DNA of 64,000 nt from Oscillospiraceae bacterium (GCA_017538965.1 JAFYHU010000059.1:1-64000); one strand, 5' to 3'; positions 23,490 through 32,283 are shown, numbered from the stretch's first letter. Numbers and translations are program-made. The notes: generated by a model not told the origin, from the sequence alone.

Positions 23490-23632
23490 CAAAAATCCAT
23501 CGGGGATGCGGATTGCCACAACCAGTGTTGCGACACTGGTTTCGCAATGACAGTAATAAAAAGCGCGGCGGGGAAAGGTCCGTGCGAGGTATCCTCTCCC
23601 CTTCCGCGCAATTGCAGAAAGTTAAGAACGGG
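23490..23632. repeat. AACCAGTGT palindrome and R1 element
   Basis: A 9-bp stem AACCAGTGT/ACACTGGTT with loop TGCG lies at about 23519-23541. An R1 element follows at 23563-23632 (GCGCGG at 23563-23568 and CCGCGC at 23604-23609, loop GTGCGAG). On the minus strand the R1 hairpin is followed by TTTTT, so it may end rdgB transcripts. Confidence 0.8.
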
Positions 23633-23638
23633 TATAAA

Positions 23639-23668
23639 CAAGGCGTTTGAGACGGCGCCTTGTTTTTT
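23639..23668 (+). terminator. Terminator at the GH36/rdgB convergence
   Basis: CAAGGCG/CGCCTTG stem (23639-23645 with 23656-23662) followed by TTTTTT on the plus strand. The T-run overlaps the rdgB stop codon. Confidence 0.8.
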
Positions 23669-24239
23669 AAAGCTTCTTGACCAGGGCGTGCAGGGCGGCG
23701 GCGCGGTGGCTGACGGCGTTTTTTGCTTCCGGTTCCATTTCCGCGGTCGTGCACCCGAGCTCCGGGATCAGAAACAGCGGATCATAGCCGAAGCCGTTGC
23801 TTCCGCGTTTTTCCCGGGTGATTTCCCCGTAAACATATCCTTCGGCCGTCACGGTTCGCCCGTCCGGCCAGACCAGCGCCATTGCACAGGTAAAGTGCGC
23901 GCCGCGGTCGGTCTTGTCACGCATCAGTTCCAAAAGGCGCTGACGGTTTGCCTCGTCATCCCCGTGTTCGCCGGCGAAGCGCGCGGAATAGATGCCCGGC
24001 GCGCCGTCCAGCGCGTCCACACAGAGACCGCTGTCATCCGCCAGCGCGCAGCAGCCGCTGATCTCCGCAACCTCGCGCGCTTTTTTGAGGGCGTTCTCCA
24101 TGAAAGTGCTGCCGTCTTCCACCGTCTCGTGCTCAATGCCGGCTTCCCGCATGGAGAGGATCTCGCCGAAGTGCGCACCCAGAATCTGGCGGATTTCGAT
24201 CAGTTTATGCTCGTTGTTGCTTGCAAGGATCAGTTTCAT
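23667..24239 (-). CDS. rdgB: XTP/dITP diphosphatase (RdgB/HAM1)
   Basis: A 190-residue house-cleaning pyrophosphatase that removes ITP, dITP and XTP. Motifs: LILASNNEHKLIEI at the N-terminus, ALADDSGLCVDALDGAPGIY in the centre, and GFGYDPLFLIPELG near the C-terminus. Length fits the family. Its start overlaps the upstream small gene by ATGA. Confidence 0.95.
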   Translation of the reverse strand: MKLILASNNEHKLIEIRQILGAHFGEILSMREAGIEHETVEDGSTFMENALKKAREVAEISGCCALADDSGLCVDALDGAPGIYSARFAGEHGDDEANRQRLLELMRDKTDRGAHFTCAMALVWPDGRTVTAEGYVYGEITREKRGSNGFGYDPLFLIPELGCTTAEMEPEAKNAVSHRAAALHALVKKL

Positions 24240-24607
24240 ACCGCTGTTTCCTCTTTCACGAAGCCGGTCGGCACGCCGTGCGCGGCAATGGCCGCAAGCG
24301 CGTCGTCCGTTTCTTTTTCCTTCTCGCTCAGATAGTCGGCAAATTCTTTTCCGTCATGCACAAAAACAATGCGGTAATAATTGAAATTTGCCTGCCCGCA
24401 GCACATGCGGCTCCGGGTTTCCTGTACGCGGATAAACGCCCGGTCGATATAATCATAGGGGAGATACCGCGTGCGCAGGCCGTCCCGGAAATAGACGCCC
24501 TTTTCTCCGACGCGCAGCTTTTCAAAGACAGCCGCCGTCTCATAGTCCGCACTCAGCTCCGCGCTCTCCAGCGTTCCTCGAATTCCCGTGAATTTTCTCT
24601 CTGCCAT
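24236..24607 (-). CDS. Conserved hypothetical protein upstream of rdgB
   Basis: A 123-residue soluble protein with no family I can name. It contains LPYDYIDRAFIRVQETRSRM and FADYLSEKEKETDDALAAI, suggesting a small PH-like or beta-rich domain with a C-terminal helix; that fold is a guess. ATG 24607 has GGAGGG upstream. It is coupled to rdgB by a 4-bp overlap. Confidence 0.65.
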   Translation of the reverse strand: MAERKFTGIRGTLESAELSADYETAAVFEKLRVGEKGVYFRDGLRTRYLPYDYIDRAFIRVQETRSRMCCGQANFNYYRIVFVHDGKEFADYLSEKEKETDDALAAIAAHGVPTGFVKEETAV

Positions 24608-24638
24608 GTCGGTCCCTCCTCTGTAGCTTTCTTCCCGG

Positions 24639-24684
24639 ATTTTAACAGAAAAAGATTGCATATACAACAGAAATTTTCTATAAT
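24639..24684. promoter_or_regulatory. Overlapping divergent promoters (rdgB operon and flavodiiron gene)
   Basis: Plus strand: TTGCAT (24656-24661), 17 nt, TATAAT (24679-24684). Minus strand: TTGTAT (24662-24667), 17 nt, TAAAAT (24639-24644). The two -35 boxes abut, so RNA polymerase binding at one should exclude the other. Confidence 0.6.
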
Positions 24685-24752
24685 GGAATTCAGTCTCAGG
24701 CTTGAATCATTTTTCTGCAAGGTCCGCTGCATGCGGACGGAAAGGAGTTCCC

Positions 24753-25961
24753 ATGCACTGCACGAGAAAAGTCAATGAAAATCTGATCTGGGTCGGCGCC
24801 GATGACCGCCGCCTCTTCTGTTTTGAGGGTGTCTACGGGGTTCCCGACGGAGTCAGCTACAACTCGTTCCTCCTGCTGGACGAAAAAACCGTCCTGTTTG
24901 ACACGGTAGACAAGGCCGTTTTTGAAGTCTTCTTTGAAAATGTCGCCCACGCGCTCGGCGGCAGGAAGCTCGACTATCTGGTTATTTCCCATATGGAACC
25001 GGATCATGCCGCGACCATCGAGGGTCTGCTGCTGCGCTATCCCGAGGTGAGAATTCTCTGCAACGCCAAATCCAAGGGCATGCTGTCCCAGTTCTTCCTG
25101 AAAGACTATTCCGACCGGATTGACCTGGTCAAGGAAGGCGATGTCTTTTCCGCCGGCCGGCATGAGCTGAGCTTTTTCATGGCGCCCATGGTCCACTGGC
25201 CCGAGGTCATGATGACCTACGACCGGACGGATAAGACGCTCTTCTCCGCCGATGCCTTCGGCACCTTCGGCGCGCTGAACGGCCGTCTGTTCGCCGATGA
25301 AGCCGATTTCTTCACGGAGAATCTCAGCGAAGCGAGACGCTATTACACCAACATCGTCGGCAAGTACGGTCCCCAGGTGCAGGCCGCGCTCAAGAAGGCC
25401 GCCGCTCTGGAAATCGAGACCGTCTGCCCGCTGCACGGCTTTGTCTGGCGCAGAGACTTTGGCCGTTACCTGGAGAAGTATCAGCTCTGGAGCACATACG
25501 CTCCGGAAGAAAACAGCGTCATGCTCGCCTACGCTTCGGTCTACGGGCATACCGAAAACGCCGCGAACATTCTCGCCGCCCTTCTCTGCGAACGCGGGAT
25601 CAAGGTCCGCATGTACGACACCTCGGTTACCCCGGCAAGCTATATTGTCTCGGATGCCTTCCGCTGCAGCCATCTGGTCTTTGCCGCCACCACCTACAAC
25701 AACGGCGTTTTTGTCACGATGGAGAACCTGCTGCACGATCTCAGCGCCCACAATCTTCAGAACCGCAAGGTCGTTGTCATTGAAAACGGCAGCTGGGCTC
25801 CCGCGAGCGGCAAGGTCATGCGCGAGCTGATCGCGCCCATGAAGAACATCGAATTCCTCGCCGACAACTTCACGCTGAAATCCGCTCTCGCCGCCGGTCA
25901 GGAGGATGCCCTTGCGGCTCTCGCCGATGTCATTGCCGCCTCGGTTGCGGCTCAGGCCTGA
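24753..25961 (+). CDS. FprA-type flavodiiron protein
   Basis: A 402-residue A-type flavoprotein. The metallo-beta-lactamase domain carries the diiron ligands in VISHMEPDHAATIEG (near residue 80) with a further Asp in LFSADAFGTFG and His in PLHGFVW. The C-terminal flavodoxin domain begins at VMLAYASVYGHTENAA. Family members reduce oxygen to water or nitric oxide to nitrous oxide, protecting anaerobes. ATG 24753 follows AAGGAG. Followed by a malic enzyme gene 24 bp on, likely in one transcript. Confidence 0.93.
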   Translation: MHCTRKVNENLIWVGADDRRLFCFEGVYGVPDGVSYNSFLLLDEKTVLFDTVDKAVFEVFFENVAHALGGRKLDYLVISHMEPDHAATIEGLLLRYPEVRILCNAKSKGMLSQFFLKDYSDRIDLVKEGDVFSAGRHELSFFMAPMVHWPEVMMTYDRTDKTLFSADAFGTFGALNGRLFADEADFFTENLSEARRYYTNIVGKYGPQVQAALKKAAALEIETVCPLHGFVWRRDFGRYLEKYQLWSTYAPEENSVMLAYASVYGHTENAANILAALLCERGIKVRMYDTSVTPASYIVSDAFRCSHLVFAATTYNNGVFVTMENLLHDLSAHNLQNRKVVVIENGSWAPASGKVMRELIAPMKNIEFLADNFTLKSALAAGQEDALAALADVIAASVAAQA

Positions 25962-25985
25962 ATCCGTAAAGCTGCGGGAGACGCA

Positions 25986-27161
25986 ATGGATTACGGGAAA
26001 CGTTCCCTCGAAAAGCACGCCGAATGGAAGGGCAAAATCGAAATCCGCGTGCGTGCACCGGTGGATTCCTCCGAAGCCCTGAGTCTGGCCTACACCCCCG
26101 GTGTGGCTGCGCCCTGTCTGGAGATTCAGAAAGACCCGATCAAAAGCTACGACCTGACCCGGCGCTGGAACATGGTCGCGGTGATCACGGACGGGACCGC
26201 TGTTCTCGGGCTGGGTGACATCGGTCCGGAGGCCGGCATGCCGGTCATGGAGGGTAAATGCGCCCTCTTCAAGGCTTTCGGCGGGGTGGATGCCGTTCCG
26301 CTCTGCATCGACAGCAAGGATGTCGACGAGATCGTCGAGACCGTGAGATTGATTTCCAAATCCTTTGGCGGCATCAATCTGGAAGACATCTCGGCGCCGC
26401 GCTGCTTTGAAATTGAAAAACGCCTGAAAGCATGTACGGACATCCCCGTCTTTCATGACGATCAGCACGGTACCGCCGTCATCATGCTTGCCGGTCTCAG
26501 AAACGCCCTGAAGCTGGTCGGGAAGCAGCTGTCCTCCGTCCGCATTGTGGTCAGCGGCGCAGGAGCCGCTGCGACCGCGATCGCCGGGCTGCTGGTGACC
26601 GCCGGTGCCGCAGATGTGACTCTCTGTGACCGCAGCGGGGCGATCTGGAACGGAAGACCGGATCACATGAACGACGCCAAGCGTGAGATTGCCGAACGGA
26701 CAAATCCGAAGCTTCGGAAAGGCTCTCTGGCGGAGGTTCTGGAAGGGGCCGATGTTTTCATCGGGGTCTCCGCGCCCGGCATGCTCACCACGGAAATGGT
26801 CAGAAGCATGAACCGGGATGCCGTCGTCTTCGCCTGCGCCAACCCCATCCCCGAAATCTTCCCGGAGGAGGCAAAGGCAGGCGGCGCCGCCGTGGTCTGC
26901 ACGGGCCGCTCGGATTATCCGAACCAGGTCAACAATGTACTCTGCTTTCCGGGCATTTTCCGCGGCGCGCTGGACGTACGCGCAAGGGAAATCAACGACG
27001 CCATGAAACTTGCGGCAGCCGAAGCCCTTGCCGGTCTTGTTTCGGACGACGAGCTTTGCGCAGACTATATTCTTCCCAAGGCTTTTGATCCGCGCGTATG
27101 CGATGCCGTCGCCGAAGCGGCCGCCCGCGCCGCCGTCGCCACCGGTGCCGCGCGAATTTGA
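25986..27161 (+). CDS. NAD(P)-dependent malic enzyme
   Basis: A 391-residue short-form malic enzyme, decarboxylating malate to pyruvate. Features: SLAYTPGVAAPCLEIQKDP, AVITDGTAVLGLGDIGPEAG, GVDAVPLCIDSKDVDEI, NLEDISAPRCFEIEKRL, PVFHDDQHGTAVI and the Rossmann segment VVSGAGAAATAIAGLL. GGGAG precedes the ATG. A long open frame lies antisense across this and the previous gene, but it is only a base-composition shadow. Confidence 0.93.
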   Translation: MDYGKRSLEKHAEWKGKIEIRVRAPVDSSEALSLAYTPGVAAPCLEIQKDPIKSYDLTRRWNMVAVITDGTAVLGLGDIGPEAGMPVMEGKCALFKAFGGVDAVPLCIDSKDVDEIVETVRLISKSFGGINLEDISAPRCFEIEKRLKACTDIPVFHDDQHGTAVIMLAGLRNALKLVGKQLSSVRIVVSGAGAAATAIAGLLVTAGAADVTLCDRSGAIWNGRPDHMNDAKREIAERTNPKLRKGSLAEVLEGADVFIGVSAPGMLTTEMVRSMNRDAVVFACANPIPEIFPEEAKAGGAAVVCTGRSDYPNQVNNVLCFPGIFRGALDVRAREINDAMKLAAAEALAGLVSDDELCADYILPKAFDPRVCDAVAEAAARAAVATGAARI

Positions 27162-27170
27162 AATCATTTT

Positions 27171-27227
27171 CTGCTCCCAATCAGGTTGTAGCGTTTCGCG
27201 GCCAGGGAGACAGATGCCCCTGTCGAA
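27171..27227. repeat. R3 palindromic repeat fragment
   Basis: Begins GCTCCCAATCAGGTTGTAGC then TTTCGCGGC, which pairs with GCCGCGAA in the next repeat block. Related copies lie near 41031-41098 and, inverted, near 56732-56804. Confidence 0.6.
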
Positions 27228-27557
27228 ACAACTGCTGCCGCGAATAGACTATGGGTGTGGAATTCTGCAACTACGCTGAAAGTACCTGCCAGCTTACAGG
27301 CACCACCCACCTATAAAACGCGGCGGAGAAAGTTCCGTGCGAGGGACAAGGTTGTTTTCCGCGTAATTGCAGAAAGCTGAAGTCGGGCTTTTTCGTCTGC
27401 AGGCGCAGAGATTGCGGAGCGATCTGGGGATCGCTCCCTACGAGATTCTCTAACAAAAAAAGCGCGGCAGAGAAACCTGAGTGCGAGATACCAGTTTCTC
27501 TTCCGCGCAATTGCATAAAGCCGAGAACGGGGTTGTCCAAAACATTGAGACAGCCCT
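27228..27557. repeat. Long direct repeat, copy 1 (about 330 bp)
   Basis: Nearly the same sequence recurs in the same orientation at 31949-32275. It contains a unique 90-bp head, R1 (27318-27397), R2 (27416-27437) and a second R1 (27462-27532). A terminator GGGTTGTC/GACAGCCC (27530-27556) follows, with TTTTTT ending at 27566. It sits where the malic enzyme and the DHHW gene converge. Confidence 0.85.
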
Positions 27558-27566
27558 GTGTTTTTT

Positions 27567-28994
27567 CTATTTCATCAGGTTATCCAGCAGGAACTGGGCA
27601 TTGCGGGTCTGCGTGACGCCGATGCTCTGGGCCAGGATCACATCCTGCACGCCGTATTCCTCTGCAAGCTTGCTCACCGGGGTAAAATTCTTCCGATAGT
27701 CCAGAACAATGACCCGATGATAGTGCTGCGTCAGATACACAACAAAGGGATTTCCGAAGGAGTCCTTGATTACCAGACAGTCCGGAGCATCCGGCAGGTC
27801 TTCGTTGGTGATGACGGTCACGGGATTGTCCCCGTTGATGAAACAGTTGTATTTCATATTCGGGTAATTTGCGCTCTCATCCACAATGACGCCGTCGAAC
27901 GGTTCTTTCCCCGTAATCTCCATTTTGATGCTTCCCGGCGGAATATAGGCAATCATCTCATCCGGTTCCAGCAGGTTTTTGGAAACGGAATAGGCATGCG
28001 TACCGAGAAACTCGCCCATGTTTTTCTCTTCATATTCACTCAGCGGAACCGGCTCAAAGCCCGCCGTCTCACAGAAGCTCTGATAGGCATAGTACGCGCC
28101 CAGCGCCGTCCAGTGATGGTCTCCGTGGAAATAGAGATACTCCTTGTTGTGCGCAAGCAGGTTGTTGAAGGCGTTGACCTTTCCGACGTGTTCGTTTTCC
28201 TTAGCGAACATGTAGCGCAGAATTTTCCCCTGGTCGGCCGCCCCGATCTCTTCCAGCATATCGGAAGAGAGCAGCACGCTCACGCTGGTGGGAATCGGAA
28301 GGTTGAAAAAGCGAATGCCTTTTTCCGCCAGCGCATCCCCGGCCTGATTCATCAGCTGTATATGATGGTCGGTTACGGTCTGATCGAAGCCCATGCGCGA
28401 AACGGCGTTGCCGTCGATGACCACCAGATCGCCGAACATTTTTGCCTCTTCTTCCCCGTCCAGACCTTCCCAGTTTTCTATGACGGCATCGGGGTCAACG
28501 GGCTCCGCGCTCTCTTCGGGTTCCGGGGTCGGCGAAAGGGACGCCGCAGCAGCAGGTTTCGGCGTGACGGCAGTTATCTCTGCCGGGGCAGGCGTATTGC
28601 CTTCTCCGGCAGAGACGGCATCCGCCTCAGCCTCCTCCAGCAGGGCATCCAGCTGTGCGCTGTCGCTGCCGCTGCCTGTCAGCTGCGTCAGCTGCACTTC
28701 GTTTTTTCCGATCCCGTGCAGGGTATCCAGACGGTCCGAAATCTCGAGCATGTCTTCCCTTCCCGGGAAGCTGTCGGAATACCAAGCGGAAATCTCGTCA
28801 AAGTAGCTGCCGTCCAGAAGGCTCTGTACGGAAAAAACCGGGAATTCATGCAGTTTTCTTCTTTCGCGGTCCGAATACTCGGGACGCAGCGGAACCAGAA
28901 AACCGATCAGCATCAGCACAAACAGCACCGCAAAAAACGGCCCTGCCAGCTCCAGTTCGTGTTCCGATTTCGGTTGTTCTTTCAGGTGTTTCAT
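27567..28994 (-). CDS. AlgX/DHHW family SGNH-like O-acetylation protein
   Basis: A 475-residue membrane-anchored extracytoplasmic protein. A membrane helix near residues 17-38 is followed by a Pro/Ala/Glu-rich linker and an AlgJ/AlgX-like SGNH domain: VVIDGNAVSRMGF, LPIPTSVSVLLS, YLYFHGDHHWTALGAYYAY (the DHHW signature) and LVIKDSFGNPFVVYLTQHY with the DSF serine. With the MBOAT protein encoded upstream it should O-acetylate a surface polymer; acetyl is passed across the membrane by the MBOAT partner. The polymer is not identified. Confidence 0.87.
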   Translation of the reverse strand: MKHLKEQPKSEHELELAGPFFAVLFVLMLIGFLVPLRPEYSDRERRKLHEFPVFSVQSLLDGSYFDEISAWYSDSFPGREDMLEISDRLDTLHGIGKNEVQLTQLTGSGSDSAQLDALLEEAEADAVSAGEGNTPAPAEITAVTPKPAAAASLSPTPEPEESAEPVDPDAVIENWEGLDGEEEAKMFGDLVVIDGNAVSRMGFDQTVTDHHIQLMNQAGDALAEKGIRFFNLPIPTSVSVLLSSDMLEEIGAADQGKILRYMFAKENEHVGKVNAFNNLLAHNKEYLYFHGDHHWTALGAYYAYQSFCETAGFEPVPLSEYEEKNMGEFLGTHAYSVSKNLLEPDEMIAYIPPGSIKMEITGKEPFDGVIVDESANYPNMKYNCFINGDNPVTVITNEDLPDAPDCLVIKDSFGNPFVVYLTQHYHRVIVLDYRKNFTPVSKLAEEYGVQDVILAQSIGVTQTRNAQFLLDNLMK

Positions 28995-29005
28995 GCTTTC
29001 CTGCC

Positions 29006-30442
29006 TTAAAACTGAAAATACAGAAACGGATTATAGCTTTCCCCCACCAGCGCACAGGTCGAGAGCAGAAGCAGCAGCACCGGAAAAAGGCTGCTGCAGC
29101 AGCCGCGCCAGACGGCAAAGCGTTCCAGGCGTTCCGAGATTGTTTTCACAAGCGGTGTACAGGCGATGGCGGATGCCAGCAGCAGGAACAGATTGTTCTG
29201 CAGCGCGGTCAGCGTCAGGAAGTCCGACAGCCTGTTTCCGTTCGCACCGAACAGCGCGCGGAAAACCGTCCATCCCAGACGGATGTCCGTAAAGCGAAAC
29301 AGGATCCATCCGCAGTAAACCACCAGCAGCAGATACAGATGGGAAAGCACATGCGTCCTGGAAAGGAGGGGCTTCAGGAACTGCCTCTCCAGCATCAGAA
29401 ATACGAACCAGTACAGACCCCAGAGGACAAAGTTCCAGCTTGCTCCGTGCCACAGCCCCGTCAGCGCCCAGACGACAAAGGTGTTCAGCACGACGCGGAG
29501 GGGGGCACAGCGGCTGCCGCCCAGCGGAATATACACATAATCACGGAAGAAAGAGCTCAGCGACATGTGCCACCGGCGCCAGAATTCGGTCACCGAATCC
29601 GCGGTATAGGGATAGTTGAAGTTCTCCGGATAGTGCAGACCCAGCATTTTTCCCATGCCGATCGCCATGTCCGAATAGGCGCTGAAATCCAGATAAATCT
29701 GCATCATGAAGGCCGCCATGCCGATCCAGGCGCCCAGCACCGTTACCTGCCGGAGGCTGGACAGATTCTGGGCAAACAGGCCTGCATCCCCGGCGACGCC
29801 GTCCGAAAGCAGAAGCGCATCGACCAGCGCGCCGCAGGGATTGGCCAGCAGGGCTTTTTTGGCAAGACCGACCGTAAAACGCCGGATGCCTTCGGTCAGC
29901 TCTTCTTCTCCCGAACGGGAGACAAACAGCTCCTCTGCGATGCTGTTGTAACGGACGATCGGCCCGGCGATGCACTGATGAAACAGCGCCGCATACAGCA
30001 GCACATGCCAGTATTCCCTTTCGGCCGCTGCATCTCCCCGGTAAACATCCGTCACATAGGTCAGCAGCTGAAACGTATAAAACGAAATGCCGATGGGAAG
30101 GGCGATGCGGGCAACGAAATCGGGAACTTCCCCAAACAGGGAGCAGAACAGGCCCGCATATTTGAAAAAGCCGATCAGGCCAAGGTCAATCGCCGCCGCC
30201 AGAATCAGCCACTGCTTCTGTTCCCTGCGGCTTTGGGCCGCTTCAATGCGCAGGGCGCAGAACCAGTCTGCCAGCGCCATTCCCATCAGGAGCAGCACAT
30301 ACTTGGGTTCCCCCCAGGCATAAAAGATCAGGGAGAATACCAGCAGGGAGATATTCTTCCCGCGCAGGCTACGGCAGAGGAAATAGCTGATCAGAGACAG
30401 CGGAAGAAAGGCATATAGAAAAAGAAGGCTGGAAAAAACCAT
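29006..30442 (-). CDS. MBOAT family O-acyltransferase (AlgI/DltB-like)
   Basis: A 478-residue polytopic membrane protein. Signatures are FYAWGEPKYVLLLMGMALAD, RRWHMSLSSFFRDYVYIPLG and LTGLWHGASWNFVLWGLYW with the MBOAT histidine. It would move acyl groups from a cytoplasmic donor across the membrane for the DHHW protein encoded 11 bp downstream. Such pairs decorate exopolysaccharide or wall polymers in many Clostridia. Both genes lie in the segment bounded by 330-bp direct repeats. Confidence 0.93.
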   Translation of the reverse strand: MVFSSLLFLYAFLPLSLISYFLCRSLRGKNISLLVFSLIFYAWGEPKYVLLLMGMALADWFCALRIEAAQSRREQKQWLILAAAIDLGLIGFFKYAGLFCSLFGEVPDFVARIALPIGISFYTFQLLTYVTDVYRGDAAAEREYWHVLLYAALFHQCIAGPIVRYNSIAEELFVSRSGEEELTEGIRRFTVGLAKKALLANPCGALVDALLLSDGVAGDAGLFAQNLSSLRQVTVLGAWIGMAAFMMQIYLDFSAYSDMAIGMGKMLGLHYPENFNYPYTADSVTEFWRRWHMSLSSFFRDYVYIPLGGSRCAPLRVVLNTFVVWALTGLWHGASWNFVLWGLYWFVFLMLERQFLKPLLSRTHVLSHLYLLLVVYCGWILFRFTDIRLGWTVFRALFGANGNRLSDFLTLTALQNNLFLLLASAIACTPLVKTISERLERFAVWRGCCSSLFPVLLLLLSTCALVGESYNPFLYFQF

Positions 30443-30535
30443 ATCCGTTTCCTTTCCTTCACATACAGTTCATGACGGGATTATACGGCAGAAGCCCCGA
30501 AATTGCAACAGGTTCTCCCCAACGGCTTTTCTCTC

Positions 30536-30564
30536 TTGATTTTTCGGCTGTTTCGGGGTATTCT
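30536..30564 (+). promoter_or_regulatory. Promoter of the hypB pair
   Basis: TTGATT (30536-30541), 17-nt spacer, TATTCT (30559-30564), 33 nt before the first hypB ATG. Confidence 0.5.
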
Positions 30565-30596
30565 GAAAACAACGTTTGGAAGAGAAGGATACAGAT

Positions 30597-31268
30597 ATGG
30601 ACAACATACAGATCATCGCTCTGAAAGAATCGGTTCTGGAAGACAACGATCAGGACGCGAAGGCTCTTCGTGAAGAGCTGCGCAGCCGCGGAACCTGTCT
30701 GCTGAATCTGATGTCCGCTCCCGGCAGCGGGAAAACAAGCACCCTCCTTGCGCTGAATCGGGCTTTTGCCGGGAGGCTGCGCTGGGCCGTGATGGAGGCG
30801 GATATCGACAGTGCCGTCGATGCGAAGACGATGCAGGAGGCCGGGGTCCCGACGGTTCAGCTCCATACGGGCGGCATGTGCCATCTGGATGCGGATATGA
30901 CCAGGCAGGGCATTCGCGCTCTGCCGATCCGGGATGCCGAGCTGATTGTTCTCGAAAACATCGGCAATCTGGTATGCCCGGCGGAATTTGACACCGGCGC
31001 CGCCATCAACATGACGATTCTTTCCGTTCCGGAGGGAGACGACAAACCGACCAAGTATCCCCTGATGTATGAAAAGTGCAGCGTGCTGGTCGTCAACAAG
31101 ATCGATACCCTGCCCGTCTTCGACTTTGATAAAAGCCGGATGGAACAGGCTGCCAGGATGCGGAATCCGGATATGGAGATTTTCTATATCTCGGCAAAAA
31201 CCGGCGAGGGCGTGCAGGAGCTGGCGGATGCTCTGGTCGCGAAGGTGAAGGAGTGGAACGCAGGATGA
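30597..31268 (+). CDS. hypB: HypB-type nickel-handling GTPase, paralogue 1
   Basis: A 223-residue SIMIBI GTPase. HypB delivers nickel to hydrogenase precursors together with HypA. Walker A is MSAPGSGKTSTLLAL; metal-site residues are GGMCHLDADM and NLVCPAEFD; NKID gives guanine specificity. The His-rich N-terminal extension of some HypBs is absent. ATG 30597 follows AAGGA. The downstream gene overlaps by ATGA and encodes a second HypB. No hydrogenase or other hyp genes are nearby. Confidence 0.85.
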   Translation: MDNIQIIALKESVLEDNDQDAKALREELRSRGTCLLNLMSAPGSGKTSTLLALNRAFAGRLRWAVMEADIDSAVDAKTMQEAGVPTVQLHTGGMCHLDADMTRQGIRALPIRDAELIVLENIGNLVCPAEFDTGAAINMTILSVPEGDDKPTKYPLMYEKCSVLVVNKIDTLPVFDFDKSRMEQAARMRNPDMEIFYISAKTGEGVQELADALVAKVKEWNAG

Positions 31269-31936
31269 GCGAAGTAAAAGTAATTCAGATCAACGAATCC
31301 GTCTTTGCCGAAAACGACAGGGAAGCGGAAATCATCCGGCAGAAGCTGACAGCGCAGGGCACGCTTTTTCTGAACGTCATGTCTTCTCCCGGAAGCGGAA
31401 AAACGACCACCCTGGTTGCCCTGATCAACCGGCTGAAGGATCGGCTGAAGATCGGCGAGATGGATGTGGATATTGAAAGCAGCCTCGACGCCCAGCGGGT
31501 AGCCGACATGACAGGAATTCCTTCGCTTCAGATCCACAACGGCGGTCTCTGTCATATCGATGCCGATATGACGGCGCGCGCGCTGCTGGAATACGACACG
31601 GCGGGTCTGGATCTGCTGATTCTCGAAAACATCGGCAATCTGGTGTGTCCTGCGGAATTCGATACCGGCGCGCACAAAAATGTCACCATCCTGTCGGTGC
31701 CGGAAGGAGACAACAAGCCGCTGAAGTATCCGCTCATGTATCAGGTCAGCAATGTGGTTCTGATCAACAAGATCGATACCATGGAGTATTTTGATTTCAG
31801 TCTGGAAAAGGCGCGGGAGCGCATTCTGGCTATGAATCCGAAAGCGGTTCTCTTCCCGATCAGCGCCAAAACCGGAGAAGGCCTCGAAGCCGTCTGCAGT
31901 TGGATCCTCACCGAACTGCAGAATTTGAGAAACTGA
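31265..31936 (+). CDS. hypB: HypB-type nickel-handling GTPase, paralogue 2
   Basis: A 223-residue HypB, roughly half identical to its neighbour by eye. Walker A is MSSPGSGKTTTLVAL, metal residues are NGGLCHIDADM and NLVCPAEFD, and NKID is present. SVPEGDNKPLKYPLMYQ matches paralogue 1 almost exactly. Coupled to the first gene by ATGA (31265-31268). The pair may work as a heterodimer or serve two metalloenzymes; that is inference. Confidence 0.87.
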   Translation: MSEVKVIQINESVFAENDREAEIIRQKLTAQGTLFLNVMSSPGSGKTTTLVALINRLKDRLKIGEMDVDIESSLDAQRVADMTGIPSLQIHNGGLCHIDADMTARALLEYDTAGLDLLILENIGNLVCPAEFDTGAHKNVTILSVPEGDNKPLKYPLMYQVSNVVLINKIDTMEYFDFSLEKARERILAMNPKAVLFPISAKTGEGLEAVCSWILTELQNLRN

Positions 31937-31948
31937 CCTGACTGACCA

Positions 31949-32279
31949 ACTGCTGCCGCGAATAGACTATGGGTGTGGAATTCTGCAACTACGCTGAAAG
32001 TACCTGCCAGCTTACAGGCACCACCCACCTATAAAACGCGGCGGAGAAAGGTCCGTGCGAGGGACAAGGTTGTTTTCCGCGTGATTGCAGGAAGCTGAAA
32101 TCGGGCTTTTTCGCCTGCGGGCGCAGAGATTGCGGAGCGATCTGGGGATCGCTCCCTACGAAATTCTATAACAAAAAAGCGCGGCGGAGAAACCTGAGTG
32201 CGAGATACCAGTTTCTCTTCCGCGTAATTGCATAAAGCCGAGAACGGGGTTGTCCAAAAGTTTGAGACAGCCCCTTTTT
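31949..32279. repeat. Long direct repeat, copy 2 (about 330 bp)
   Basis: Close copy of 27228-27557 in the same orientation, with scattered substitutions. Contains R1 (32036-32110), R2 (32134-32155), R1 (32179-32250) and a terminator GGGGTTGTC/GACAGCCCC (32246-32274) followed by TTTTT. Begins 12 bp after the second hypB stop. With copy 1 it encloses 4.4 kb (AlgX, AlgI, two HypB genes). Confidence 0.85.
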
Positions 32280-32283
32280 GATT

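Noticed and set aside
24696-27167. An 823-codon open frame antisense to the flavodiiron and malic enzyme genes
   Set aside because: It mirrors the codon bias of the two real genes, has no ribosome site, and its product resembles no family.
27271-27540. Short frames through R1/R2 repeats (also at 32156, 40802, 41154 and 56510) giving similar peptides
   Set aside because: The similarity comes from the DNA repeat. Frames differ in ends, lack ribosome sites and contain the hairpin arms.
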